A DNA stretch of 64,000 bases, from assembly GCA_036971715.1 (NCBI GenBank), contig JAVHJL010000001.1, forward strand, positions 2,108,001 through 2,172,000. Direction: 5' to 3'. The DNA comes from Arthrobotrys musiformis (taxonomy: Eukaryota; Ascomycota; Orbiliomycetes; Orbiliales; Orbiliaceae). The notes beneath the pieces were generated by a model. It worked only from the letters and a program-made list of their open reading frames with translations, made no database searches and had not been told where the DNA came from. Position 1 is the first letter of the stretch, and every line of letters starts with the position of its first letter. This document shows positions 1-11,031 of the stretch, in pieces. Position numbers and translations under genes: made by a program.

Positions 1-28
1 GAGTAAAAAAATCTAAGCTTGCTATCAA

Positions 29-1137
29 TTATATCCTCTTCCAAGCCTCATATTCCACTTCCAAATGCTCCTTCAACAGCTGAAACCGATTCCCAAAATT
101 CCGTCCACACTTCCAGCAAGTCATATCCCCCTTGAGCATCCCATTCGTCACATGTCCCACACCCGGAATCCTTTGATCGTCCCCATCGAGCGGGAACTCA
201 TCTAGATCTACAAAGAAACCAGAGTTGAAAGAGTTGTAATGTTTCTTATGCTTCATCCGTTCGGAATGCATATCCTGCGATATCACATGAATGTGAAGAT
301 TCGACATTGACGGACGGGCGTGAACACCGATTCTTATACATGACGCCCAGTCCCTCCCGGGAGGTAGGAGGGCTTGGGATTCTTCCGAGTCAGGATCAAA
401 ACCCGGTTCTGAGATCGCTCGTTCTTCGAGTTCTTCGAATGCCTTCTGGCGGGCCCTTTCCAAAGCCGAGGTTTTGAGATATATCCTACGGAGCTCCCTG
501 GCTAATAAATCACGAATTTGGAGAGAAATCTTGCGGATGGACTCCAGTAGTTCTGGATTGGAGTTTAGTGCTTCGAACGGGTGGAGATGGGTTATTGAGA
601 TATCCCGAGGGAGGATTAATGCGTGAACAATCGATTTGGGGAAAGCGTCGGGTACTACTACAAAGTCGTCGTTGTAGAATAGCATTGACTTCGAAGGGAC
701 GGATGCCGGGTCTGAGAGATAGACGGCGAGAGCGGAACGAAAGTCTGAACCCAGGAAGTATGAATTCGGGCTGGATCTTTGCGCCTTCGCCGGGGCTGGC
801 GGGTTGGGTTTGGGCTTTTTAGCCATCAATTCGGTGACTTTGATTTATATTAGTATTCATAACCAGATATATATCGACATATCCTCCTACGCCGTAGGAG
901 TCAAGCCATGATAGCATAATTGTACGACTTACAGGCATTCTTCTTGCCCTCAGCCGCCACAGCCTTGCTTTTTGGAGTCCTCGAAGATGACGCTTCACCC
1001 AACGGCGGGGGGGGATCTCGAAGAGATCTTTCCGCACGGCTGCTGGCGCCGTCTGTCTCTTCCTCATCGCCAGCAGACATCTTGTTTCGTCCCCGTTTGG
1101 AAGACCAAGGGTTGACCTTGCGGGCGGGGTCATCCAT
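29..1137 (-). CDS. hnt3: Aprataxin-like DNA-adenylate hydrolase (Hnt3 family)
   Basis: Model: exon 1 at 1137-933, exon 2 at 837-29, intron of 95 nt (GTAAGT donor, TACTAAT branch site); about 337 aa. The HIT domain fills the middle; the catalytic motif reads SNLHIHVISQD, with Asn in place of the first His of the classical HxHxHxx, as I recall for fungal Hnt3 proteins. The C-terminus has a zinc finger beginning CWKC and continuing to KEHLEVEYEAW, fitting the C2HE finger of the aprataxin family. The family removes 5'-AMP from abortive DNA ligation intermediates in the nucleus. The N-terminal 68 residues (exon 1) are basic/acidic, low-complexity and probably disordered; no FHA domain is present, as in fungi. 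The joined frame runs through the splice without a stop, and the ATG at 1137 is the first good start. Confidence 0.88.
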
Positions 1138-2152
1138 TCTGACCCGAATGTTTGTTTGGAGAGGCTGATGTCGCGAACAACAACGCGGCCTTCAGGTCGG
1201 TCGGTCGGGGAAATCAACGTGGCTACGTCGACGGCTTCCTAACTGGGCAATTACTCAATCGGGCATTTTTGGATGTCTAAGGTGGTACAAGCAGATGTCT
1301 ACAGCTACAACTCGAGTCGAGTGTCTATCTACGCTCAGTAGTCATATATTCGAGGTTTTTCTTAACGAAAGCTAGCAATGAAGGGAGCGATTTCACGGCC
1401 AAGCTTGTCTCTGGATTTTGCGGAGTTAGTTCCGTTTGCTTGCGATGCGGCTCCTAAGGACCCCTTTCATTGGCCATCGTGGCCCATTAATCTCCCATCA
1501 CTTGCCCAAAGCGCCGGGGTGCTGGCATCGTGCATGCAGTAGACCGGCGCATGTGGGACTAGAGGCGAGTTTGTCTATGGTGTCCCAAGTTCCGACCCAC
1601 GAGGCTGTCATAATTCAGCTATTTTTTTGACTTGCATTTCTTTCGATTTGGCTCCGAGGGAGAAGGCCTTAAGGAGCAAAAAGCTTAACATTATGCGTCT
1701 AATGTTCCACCCTTTCCCTCCCCAAACGTGGCGAACCTGTGGCCAATGTTAGCACAAACGGAGGCCTAATTCGAATGGTGGTGGTTTGATTTCTATTTCT
1801 ATCAGCCGCAAATCCCTAGCTTTTTCGCCAAATCCCACGAAAGACGGCATACTGGATATAAGGTGCCGAGCCCTTCGCCGCCATCTGGAGACCCTTTTCT
1901 CCATCCCCTCTTCCGATAAAATCCTGAAGTCTTGTTATCATCTTTTATAATCTTCTAAGTTTTGTTTTTCTTTCTTTCTTTCTCGACATTCTTTGCATAT
2001 ACGGCCTCGTACCCCGGATTAGAAGTAGATTTGAACCATTTACCTGATACCGTGCCACCGAGACATTAATATCAGGATCTCGATCGAATTTACCCAAATA
2101 AATACTATACCAAGCACGGTGATATATCCGAACCGCGCATACAAAACCGACG
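1138..2152. promoter_or_regulatory. Divergent intergenic region between hnt3 and the Hsp70-like gene
   Basis: No gene is visible in this 1 kb between two divergently transcribed genes, so it should hold both promoters. The Hsp70-like side has a pyrimidine-rich tract (about 1960-1984, TTTCTTTCTTTCTTTC-like), of the kind found near fungal transcription start sites, and a TATAAG at about 1856-1861. I did not find a clear array of heat-shock elements. Confidence 0.45.
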
Positions 2153-4671
2153 ATGTATGCACCTCAGCAGGCTGGGAATCCAGCATTCAATCAGCAATAC
2201 CAGCAACCCCAACCCCAAGCTGCTCCAATAACACCCCAATGGTCCGGCCAGTCGCAAGGTCAAGCTGGGGGATACCAGCAACCGGGCGCACCCGTTAACC
2301 AAGCCCCCGCAGCGAACATATACACAAATCCATACGACCAAAAACTCCCATTTCCTCCTCAACCGGCACCCCAGGCTCCGCCAAACCCCCAATTTCAACA
2401 GCAGCCGCCACAGCAACAGTTCCAGCATCAGCAGTTTCAAGCACATCCTCAGTTTGCACCTCAGAATACGGGATTCCAGCAGCACCAGCAGTTCCAACAG
2501 CATGTTCCGCAGCACCAGCAGCAGGTACCTCTCACCATGGGTGTGCCACCGGTACAGTACCACACGCAGGGTAACCCGGCATTCATGCAGAACGGGGCAC
2601 CAGCGGCGGGGCGGGTACACCAAGTCCAAAACTTCGCAGGACCGGCACCAGGCGCACAATACGGACGGCATAAAATCATCGTAGGCCTCGATTTCGGAAC
2701 AACCTACTCCGGCCTCGCGTTCGCGGATACGACACCCGGTGAACCACAGATCTCCATCATACAGAACTGGCCGAATTGCGGTACCCGTGCTCTTTCGCAA
2801 GTGCCCACTGAAATCGCATACCCCCCCACAGGCGGCCAGTTCTCGTGGGGCTACGATATTCAACCCACGCTGACGATTTTGAAGTGGTTCAAGTTATTCT
2901 TGGAGTACCCCGATGAAGAAATCGCGAGTCTGTGCGATCTCCCGCCGGGGAAGAGTATTGAAGATGTAGTGTGCGACTTTTTGAGCGCGGTGTATCAACA
3001 TGCTATCGCGCAGTTGTATTTACAGAGGGGCAAGGCTGTTATGGATATTACGCAGGTGGATTTCGTGTTGACTATTCCTGCGGTTTGGAATGAGCAGGCT
3101 TGCGCGAGGACGAAGAGAGCGGCGGTACGTATCTCTTTACCTGGTGAATGTTATTTTAGGGGGAAGTCGCTAATAAAATCGGGAGGATAGGAACGAGCGG
3201 GGTTTGCGACGAACCATACATTGAATATGTGCACAGAACCAGAGGCTGCCGCGTTATATACTCTAAGATCTTCGGAGACGTCAGCAAATGTCGGGGACAA
3301 GATAATTGTTTGCGATGCCGGTGGTGGCACTGTCGTAAGCGCAAATACACTCTTACTATATCGAGACAGGAATAATTGCTAAATTATATGTATTCAGGAT
3401 TTAATATCGTACAATATCCGCCGCGTCCACCCCCGCCTCGAAGTCGACGAAGCCGTCGTCGGCACCGGCGACACCTGCGGCAGCACCTACATCGACCAAG
3501 CCTTCGAAGACTTCTTCAAAAACCGAATGGGCGAGCACTACGATTCCCTCCGAGTAGCCCAGCGCCAACGAGTAATGCGAAACTTCGAGGAAGTAAAATG
3601 CGGTTTCAGAGATCGAGACGATCAAGAGACGTACTCCGTCATCGTACCCGGGAAAAATAACATCCCCGAGGCGAGGGTCGTGGATGGCGAATTTGAGATC
3701 ACGAGGGAGGAGATGCGGGTTCTGTTTGATGATGTGATTGATAAAGTTATCGGGTTGATCGCGGATCAGGTCAGGGAGATTGCGCGTATGGATCGCAGGC
3801 CGAGCAATAGGGTGCGTATTAATCTTCCTGTGTCAATTGGCCAATTGGGAGGTCTGGGAGGCTAACTGCTCGAGCAGCAAATTTTACTAGTGGGCGGGTT
3901 TGGGCAGTCACCTTACCTATACAAACGGGTTATGGCGTGGGCGAAACCGCAAGGAATCCATGTCCTGCAACCAAAAGACGGGTAGGTGTCTGATTAGCCG
4001 TCTATGTATTGCAATTTGCAATTTGCTAACGATTGCGAACGAGCAGTGACGTTGCTGTAGTCAAAGGCGCTGTAATCAGGGGAATTGACCTCGCGGCCCC
4101 CCAGCAAGTCGGCAGCATCGGCGACCCGGGCCGCGCAATGTGGGTGAGAAAGTGCAGAAAACACTACGGAACCCGTAAGTGTCCACATATCTTCTAATCT
4201 ACATACAATAAAGATTGAAAATAATAATATCACATAGTTATGATTGCCCATTTCATCCCCGGCCAACACCTTGAAGAAGACGCCTTCATCGACCCACTGA
4301 CCGGCATGAAAATGGCGCGCAACCAAATCTCCTGGTTCGTCTACAAAGGCGCGGAAATCTCCGACGACAAAAAGATATCCCAACAGTTCCACCGTACTTT
4401 CCGAAAGACCACGCCGTGGGTGGATACCATTGTCGTCTGCGAGGATGATTTCCCACCCACGAGAATGACGCCTCGTATTAAAGTCCTCTGTAAGTTGACC
4501 GCGGACATGACGAATCAGAGCAAGAGGATCTTCGACGTGGAGTACGGGTTTATGAAAAAGATCTTTACATGCGCATATCGAGTGGACATGACGTTAAGGG
4601 CTGGGTATATGACCTTTGAGCTCGTATATAAGGGGATCAGTTACGGTGCCGTGAGCGTGGAATTGCAGTGA
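2153..4671 (+). CDS. Q/P-rich N-terminus fused to Hsp70-like actin-fold ATPase
   Basis: Model: exons 2153-3124, 3191-3334, 3398-3811, 3878-3981, 4047-4174, 4238-4671; 731 aa with all junctions in phase. Residues 1-170 are extremely rich in Gln, Pro and Ala. The Hsp70-type nucleotide-binding domain follows: phosphate-1 motif IIVGLDFGTTYSGLAF (about residue 175), a DFVLTIPAVWNEQA segment, phosphate-2 motif IIVCDAGGGTVDL spanning the exon 2/3 junction, and adenosine motif ILLVGGFGQSPYL (about 511). The remaining roughly 200 residues do not look like the canonical Hsp70 substrate-binding domain, and there is no EEVD tail. It fits the divergent HSPA12-like Hsp70 group that is expanded in filamentous fungi; client and role are unknown. 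The Gln-rich N-terminus is the odd part. Confidence 0.85.
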
Positions 4672-4938
4672 TTCATGGCCTATTTTATGTTTTTGGTCGG
4701 TTGTTTCGGGATATCCGGTTTTACAATTAGCATGCATACATATTCCCTGTCTTATATCATTCTTTGGTGTATTCTTTAGCGATTTTGTATATCATCTTAC
4801 TTTTTACGGCCGTTCAGGACATCTTCTCGATACTTCGTGATATCGTGTTGTCTGTGGTATTTCTCCCCATACAACAGCTCGCCAGCTCCCGCGCAACCAG
4901 CTGTCCACCTCGTACCACTCCAACCACCAAGAAGAACC

Positions 4939-6474
4939 ATGTCTCAACCAAACCTCCCCGTCCTCCCCGCCGTCGAGTCCGCATTATCCCCCTTCATCCA
5001 CCCGGCGTCCGAAGTAGCCCTCATCCGCCGACACCTCTCCTCCACCCTCACAACTCTGGTCGCCTCTTCGGCCTCTCCTACACCCTCACTTACAGCCCAA
5101 CGCGCCGTGCGCACACTAACCGGCACGAGAAAGGCATACTACAATGCCGCCGTCGAAAACCTACGGCTACGGAAACAATGGGCCGAATTAACAGCCGATA
5201 TCAAACTCCCCGTGGGGGATCCAGACGCCGTTAAAAATCCCACTGCTGTACAATCTCAACAGCAGCAACAGACGCCGTCACATATCCGTTCCCATAGTCG
5301 AAAGATTAGTACTGGCGTCACACCTTTGCCCACGGACTGGACACAGACGTATGATCAAGTACTTGATTTCAGGAGGGTTTTGTCCCAATTGACGATATTG
5401 GGGAAGTATCAGCAGAGGATTACGGCGTTGGCACGTGGGAGGAATAAGTCGCTTGCTGGGGTGTTCGCGGGGTATAGTCAGCAATTGCCGTCTGCACCAC
5501 CCGGCGGGCCATTGGCAGGGAAGGACCAGGCCGGTGGAACAGGTGGAGGGGATGAAGAGTCCTTGTTGCCGCTTGAGAAGGCGGTGGTTGATGCAAAGCG
5601 ACGGTTGAATGAGGAGAAGAGGTTGCTCGACGAGGTGAAGGAGAAGGTCAAAGATATCGACATGGCGAGCTTACCCGAGGAAATAAAAACGGCGGGTATG
5701 GTTGCCGCGAAGGAGCAGTTGGAGATATGGCTCGATGAGCAGCTGAGACTGGCAGGAGAAGGGAGCGCGACTCCAAGAAAAGATAAGGCTGTAGACACGA
5801 ACAATGGAGAAGAAGAATTCGATCTCGACCAAGAGTTGACAGAGATTAAAAGGGTCTATGAAGATTACGTGGAAAGCAGGGAACGGATGCTGCATGCATT
5901 CCTACTGGCGAGCCAACCTGTTAAGAAGGAAGCGATTCCACCAAAGATAGGCAGAGAAAGGAGCAATACAGCAAACTCCGGGCCCGGCTTAGGGAAAGGC
6001 GATTTACCAGAGTTATTAGGGGCTATAGGGGAGCTAGGGTATTGGAAAGAGAGGATGGACGAACTCGGAGAGTTGATGAAGGCGATGAAGGAAGGAAACA
6101 ACGTGGCGGCTAGAGAGCTAGAAGGTGTGATGGGGAAACTGAGGAGCGAGAGTCAATTATTGGATAATTTTGGAGGAGGAGGCGTTAGGATACAGCACAG
6201 AGAGGTTCACGACGGAAACTCGAACCCCTTCCAGGGTAGTCTGGAACTGGCAAAAGTGTGGGAGGCAGCTGCTGAAGATGCAGAGAAAAGCACAAGAGCT
6301 GAAACCGATAAGGATGCAAGTTATGCGGAAGCAAAGCTAGAAGAGGTGGATAGGATACTCGAACAGCTTAAAGACCTCTTACCAGAGGAAGAAGCAGGCA
6401 CCAGGAGAAAGAAGAACGTCAGCTGGTGGGGCCTGAAAGGCAATGTTGGATTTACCAATGATTATGAACCGTGA
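4939..6474 (+). CDS. Coiled-coil protein of unknown function
   Basis: A single-exon frame of 511 aa starting at the ATG at 4939, which has an AACC-ATG-TC context; the frame is open further upstream to 4837, but that part looks like 5' leader. I do not recognise a named domain. The protein is rich in Glu, Lys and Leu, with heptad-like segments around residues 215-245 (LEKAVVDAKRRLNEEKRLL), 295-325 and 465-490 (EAKLEEVDRILEQLKDLL), and a Gln-run/Ser-rich stretch around residue 110. There is no signal peptide and no membrane segment. It is probably an intracellular scaffold-like protein. It lies 267 nt downstream of the Hsp70-like gene on the same strand, which in fungi need not mean co-regulation. 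Confidence 0.75.
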   Translation: MSQPNLPVLPAVESALSPFIHPASEVALIRRHLSSTLTTLVASSASPTPSLTAQRAVRTLTGTRKAYYNAAVENLRLRKQWAELTADIKLPVGDPDAVKNPTAVQSQQQQQTPSHIRSHSRKISTGVTPLPTDWTQTYDQVLDFRRVLSQLTILGKYQQRITALARGRNKSLAGVFAGYSQQLPSAPPGGPLAGKDQAGGTGGGDEESLLPLEKAVVDAKRRLNEEKRLLDEVKEKVKDIDMASLPEEIKTAGMVAAKEQLEIWLDEQLRLAGEGSATPRKDKAVDTNNGEEEFDLDQELTEIKRVYEDYVESRERMLHAFLLASQPVKKEAIPPKIGRERSNTANSGPGLGKGDLPELLGAIGELGYWKERMDELGELMKAMKEGNNVAARELEGVMGKLRSESQLLDNFGGGGVRIQHREVHDGNSNPFQGSLELAKVWEAAAEDAEKSTRAETDKDASYAEAKLEEVDRILEQLKDLLPEEEAGTRRKKNVSWWGLKGNVGFTNDYEP

Positions 6475-7558
6475 TCTCGTGTCTCATACGGCGAGACCTC
6501 GAATGGGCTCAAGATAATATTTGTACGATATCAGTTTCGTGGCCATATTTACTAATCGACCAGAGATTGATTATAATACATAATAACATCGAAAACAAAG
6601 ATCCATAGCCTCGTAAAATTTCGGAATACTAAGAGATATTACAACAGCCCCACTGACCGTAAAGACCATCCTAGCAGCGACATCGAGAGAAGCGAACGGA
6701 TATAATAGATTCCCACCTGCTATCTTCATTTTAAAATAGACTCCAGCATCTTCAACTTGTTAATCCTATCCAAGTATTCTACCTTTTGCAATTATCACGG
6801 GCAAGTTACGTTAGATCCCATGTCAATTCGGCCGGTAAACCTGTCGGCCGGGAAAACATCTAAACTTCGGCTAAACTCTCTTGAGCTTCCCCACGTTTCG
6901 GAGGGACACAACCACCGTCGGGGCTTGAATACGACCCACATCTGAACTTCAAGGCCATTAAATTGTAAGCCAATGAATCATATGAATGAAGACGTACATA
7001 TTCACCATGCATCACGGGTCCATAATTACAATTTTTGTATTCATATCCTCAGTCCCGCGGCACAATATGGGACCTTAGCATCCTTCGATGCAAAGCTTGG
7101 ACAAATCCGTTCAAGTCGACAGAAAAGCGACAACGTCGAGCTCTGTTACAACATAGCCATTGGTCCGGGTTAATTTACAAGGGTGTAAGCACTTGCGACT
7201 AAACTGCATGCATGTATCTGAAATCGCCATATTGAGCCTATAGACGTCAGGTCCCCTTTGGCGGTCGACCCGCTGCGGCCCAGCCAGCCTCGGATCGAGT
7301 TTGGAGCTGCAAGGGTCCCACTTGTGCGCATGGTCCCCCGCTTTTTGATATAAAAGCTGGCCAAATGTACTGCCAGTCGGCCGTGCCATTATATTTTCTA
7401 GATTTTTTTTTATATGTTAGTCTAATCGGTATAGTAGTGGACACCCAAGTTTTCAGAATTGTCAGCCGTTTTGTCTTGTACCCAAAAGGCCGTTATATAT
7501 AAAGTCATAGAATTTGTTCAGTAGCCATTGGTGGTTATAATTATAATTACTTCATAGA
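6475..7558. other. Intergenic, no gene seen; promoter of hydrolase at right end
   Basis: I see no convincing coding frame in this roughly 1.1 kb. At its right end TATATATAAA (7494-7503) lies 56-65 nt before the hydrolase start codon, well placed for a TATA box. Confidence 0.4.
7494..7503 (+). promoter_or_regulatory. TATA-like box of the alpha/beta hydrolase gene
   Basis: TATATATAAA, 56-65 nt upstream of the ATG at 7559. Confidence 0.4.
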
Positions 7559-8780
7559 ATGGTTTCCTTCGCAGGTAGCCCCACCCCGCATCCTACTTTA
7601 GACTCTAAAAACCAAATGTATCTATATTATCCAAGTTTCAAGTTTCTAACACGCATATTACAAAATTTAAAATTCTAGAACACGGCACAATCGCCCCCGA
7701 ATTTGAGCAACTGCTTAAAGCAATCCCAAGACCCGACTCCGCAAACCACGGTCTCAAAGAATATCGCGCCGCCCTTACCAACCTACCTACTTTTCCCAAT
7801 ACCCTCTATACCGGTCCTAAGGATTGTGATACAGCGGAAACTAAGATAGAAATTGGCGATGGAACTCCTATTGTAGTAAGGGTTTATACGCCGAATGAAA
7901 CTTCGAGGGCTGCCGCTGGGAATCAATTGCCGTCTATTTTATTTCGTAAGTGGCCTTCCCATATTTCTTGTACCAACTGGGTTGTTTAAATTGGGAAATT
8001 ACAAACTAACGTCGAATAGACTTCCACGGCGGCGGTTGGGTAGGAGGAACCATCGACTTCGGCCACCCCCACTGCCTCTGGTTCGCCAGTCACAATGTAG
8101 TCGTCATAAACGTCGACTACAGACTCTGCCCCGAAAACCCCCACGATACCCCGCACAATGATAGCTACGGAGTCTACCGCGCCGTCCACGACGCAGCTGT
8201 TAACAAAGAAAAGGCTTCGCTCGAAAAATGGGGTATCCCGGAGTTCGATACCGAAAAGGTTTATTTGTACGGTACCTCGGCTGGCGCACAGATTGCAACT
8301 GCATGCGCGATTCTCGATATCGAGAACAACCGGGCCGGGGTGATCAAGGGACTTTTCCTGCACGGAAGTCCATCTGTCGACGCGCATCTTTTCCCTACCG
8401 AGAAAATATCAAAGCCTGAGGATTCGAGCCTTATTCAGAATAAAAATGCACCGTTCGTGAACCAACTAGATCTGGAGCGGTATACCGCCTGGAGGAATTC
8501 CCCACCGGAGGCGGATAAATATTTCAGCCCGCTGGTCGCCTTGAGCGATGAGGAATTGAAGCAATTTCCTAAGGTTTATCATGAGGCTTATGGGATGGAT
8601 ATTTTGAGGGATGGGCAGTTGCTGTTTGCGGAAAGGATGAAGGAGCTGGGGGTTGACAACCGTGTTCAAATTCATAGTGGGTATGGGCATTGTATGTTTT
8701 CAACCGCATGGATGTTGGAGGGAGCGAAGGTAGCGTTAAGTAAGTTAGAAGAAGCTAGCCGATGGATTGGAGTGTTTTAG
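7559..8780 (+). CDS. Alpha/beta hydrolase (HSL-like esterase/lipase family)
   Basis: Model: tiny exon 1 (7559-7574, MVSFA), exon 2 7679-7945, exon 3 8020-8780; 347 aa, all phases consistent. The oxyanion-hole motif HFHGGGW is formed across the exon 2/3 junction. The nucleophile elbow reads YGTSAGAQ, a GxSxG with Thr where GDSAG is usual in the hormone-sensitive-lipase-like family. An acid (GMDILRD) and a C-terminal His (SGYGHCMF) complete a plausible Ser-Asp-His triad. There is no signal peptide, so it is probably a cytosolic ester hydrolase of small substrates; the substrate cannot be told from sequence. The 16-nt first exon is supported by the frame and by the TATA-like box just upstream, but is the least certain part. 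Confidence 0.82.
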
Positions 8781-9032
8781 ATCTATAGAGGTCGAGTTTA
8801 GGATTTGGATATACACAAAGAAATTTAAGTTATATCAACGGCAATGCGAAAAGAATCATAATGTGGCTCAATTCATAATTTTGGTCTTCAAGACCTTGGA
8901 TTTCGTAAGGATAGGACCCAATAAGGGCTTTTATGGTTATGCAAAGCAACTTTTAACCAATGTAATACAATGGTAACATGATCGGGCTAAACTATCAAAT
9001 CATGCGGTGCGCCAAAGTTGGTCTTTGAACGT

Positions 9033-10406
9033 TTATTTGGAAAGGAACTTAGACGCGAGTCCGAGCAAGTCACCAGCGCCGAGACCGCCACTGCTGCTCG
9101 ACTTGTTACCGGACGAACTGCTATCCTTCCCGCTCTTCAGGTACATCTTGAGCGCCATTTCAGCAGCTTGGTTAACGGCACTTTGCTTCTCTTCTTGGGG
9201 CTAGATAAAAGAATATCGTGTTAGAATTATACTTGAAAAAAGAGTTAGGTAGAACAAGTAAGAATATACCTTTCCAGACATCATCTTGGAGGCTTGGCTC
9301 ATGGCCAATCCGATAAGCTGATTCTTGTCCTGCTTTCCACCACCGCTGCTGCCGCCGCTGCCGCTGAACATCTTCAATGCCTCCATGGCGGCGGCGGCAC
9401 CGATGGTACCGGAATCATTGTTGCTGCTGCTACCGCTTCCGTAGGTATTCTTATGAGCCTTGACGACCTTTTCTTCATCAAAGTCATCGGTGTTGATCTT
9501 CTTGTTCTTCTTCTTGTCGGTCAAGAAGCTCAAAGCGGTAGAGAAGAGATTGTTCTCTTCGTCGTCATCGTTCTTGCCTGACTGCTTCTTTGCGGTCTTC
9601 TTGGCTTGTTCGAAGTCGTCGTCGCTGTCGTCGTCATATCCGTGGGTGCCGCTACCCTGTGGACGACGGTATTCAGAGCTTCCGTGGTTGTCCTTGCGGT
9701 CGTCTCGACGGTCATCACGACGGTCATCCCGTCGGTCGTCACGGCCGTAAGAACCGGAACCAGATCCGGAGTTGTATTGGTCTCGTCGGTCATCACGCTT
9801 GTCATCACGACGGTCGTCTCGTCGGTCGTCTCGTCGGTCATCTCGACCATAAGAGCCAGAGCTTCCGTGGTCCCGACGGTCGTCGTCACGGCCGCCGGAG
9901 CCATAAGATCCACCGCCAGAGCCCCCATATCCAGAGTTCCCTCCGGAACCACCATATCCAGAGTTCCCTCCGGAACCACCATATCCAGAGTTCCCTCCGG
10001 AACCACCATATCCAGAGTTTCCTCCGGAGCCACCATATCCAGAGTTTCCTCCAGAGTTTCCTCCCGAGCCACCATACCCAGAGTTTCCTCCGGAGCCGCC
10101 GGAGCCGCCGTAGCCGGAATTACCTCCAGAGCCACCATATCCAGAGTTTCCTCCAGAGCCATATGACCCGCCGCCACTGGATCCACCATATCCAGAGTTG
10201 CCTCCTGAGCCGCCATAATTGTCATTTCGACGGTCATCGCGTCTGTCATCGCGACGGTCATCATCGCGACGTCCGTAGTCATTATCATCACGTCTGTTGT
10301 CGTCATCTCGACGTCTATTGTCATCCCGCCCACCGTAGCCACCACCACTTCCACCATAGCCACCACCACCGCTTCCACCGTAGGAATTATCACGATCGTA
10401 AGACAT
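9033..10406 (-). CDS. Gly-rich, Arg-Asp-repeat protein with conserved C-terminal domain
   Basis: Model: exon 1 10406-9270, exon 2 9200-9033, phase-0 intron of 69 nt; 434 aa. The N-terminal two thirds is low complexity: GGSGGGYGG stretches, blocks of RRDD/DDRR repeats, and about ten copies of a nine-residue GGNSGYGGS-type unit. The C-terminal third is ordered and helical-looking, starting near FSTALSFLTDKKKNKK and including KVVKAHKNTYGSG, GAAAAMEALKMF, IGLAMSQASKMM and an end of GLGAGDLLGLASKFLSK. Such proteins exist in many filamentous fungi (I recall names like beta-flanking protein or DUF7721, not verified). The function is unknown; charged RGG/RDD-like repeats suggest a disordered, possibly condensate-forming or stress-related protein. 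A consensus TATA box suggests strong or inducible expression. Confidence 0.82.
9690..9860. repeat. 12-bp-type Arg-Asp repeat tracts
   Basis: Repeated CGGTCGTCTCGT/CGGTCATCACGA units at about 9700-9745 and 9785-9850, with more at about 10230-10320. They encode RRDD-type charge blocks in the protein read from the minus strand. Confidence 0.7.
9925..10216. repeat. 27-bp coding minisatellite in the Gly-rich protein gene
   Basis: A unit of 27 bp starting CCATATCCAGAGTT recurs from 9925, the next copy beginning at 9952; several neighbouring copies are identical or nearly so, then degenerate to the right. It encodes a nine-residue Gly/Ser/Asn/Tyr unit on the minus strand. Confidence 0.85.
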
Positions 10407-11031
10407 CTTTGTAAATTTAATATAAAAAGAAGAAAACCAATTGATAGTACTCAGAACAACGTGAATAGAACTTCTTGCCGTCAATAAGGATAACTTTTAG
10501 GAAAGCAGCAGAAAATAGCGGGGTAAAGAGGGGCTTTATATAACACCGGCTAGCACAGCATTGCAACCTGGGCGGTGACGTCAAAGCTGATTGGCCATAC
10601 TGGCTACTTGGCTGCAGAAAAGGGCCACTAAAGACCCCCGACAACTTGCCAGATTAATGCGAGTGACTACGCGGCCTGGTGTCTCCAGACAGCTGAGGAA
10701 TTTGGGAAACCGCATTCCATCGACGGAGCTTTTCCGTGTGGACCTGAGGAATGTGGCTGGCTGGCCATGGCGGCTCGGAGTTAGCGTGTTTATTGTCTGG
10801 CGTTGGAAAATGAGATCATGTTCGAGGCGATTCTGTTACCGAATTCCGGTCCCGAGCTAGTCAGCTTCCAAGCTATTGGGCCCCACCGGTACACGTATAA
10901 CGAAAGTATACAGCGGGAGACAGTTCTCGAGCCGAAATTGCATGTTCTTTTCAGTCAATTGGCTCTCGCGGACTTAGCTTTGGCTTGGACAGTCGTAAGC
11001 TGGCTGAATTATCGCTGTAAGTATACCTGCA
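10407..11031. promoter_or_regulatory. Divergent promoter region between Gly-rich gene and apa2-like gene
   Basis: About 620 nt between two divergent genes, with the minus-strand TATA box noted separately. No extra gene is visible. Confidence 0.4.
10535..10542 (-). promoter_or_regulatory. TATA box of the Gly-rich protein gene
   Basis: TATATAAA on the minus strand about 130 nt upstream of the ATG at 10406; a close match to the TATA consensus, in a fitting place. Confidence 0.5.

Noticed and set aside
2105..2863. 252-codon open frame antisense to the Q-rich exon
   Set aside because: Leu/Cys/Trp-rich complement of Gln codons; a shadow of the Hsp70-like gene.
7559..8780. Hydrolase as an arylacetamide deacetylase or a secreted lipase
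   Set aside because: HGGGW and GxSxG only define the broad family; no signal peptide or specific motif supports a narrower name.
9530..10414. Three long open frames overlapping the Gly-rich gene (one of 287 aa, two on the plus strand)
   Set aside because: Low-complexity repeats remain open in several frames; only the minus-strand frame joins a conserved C-terminal exon and has a TATA box.
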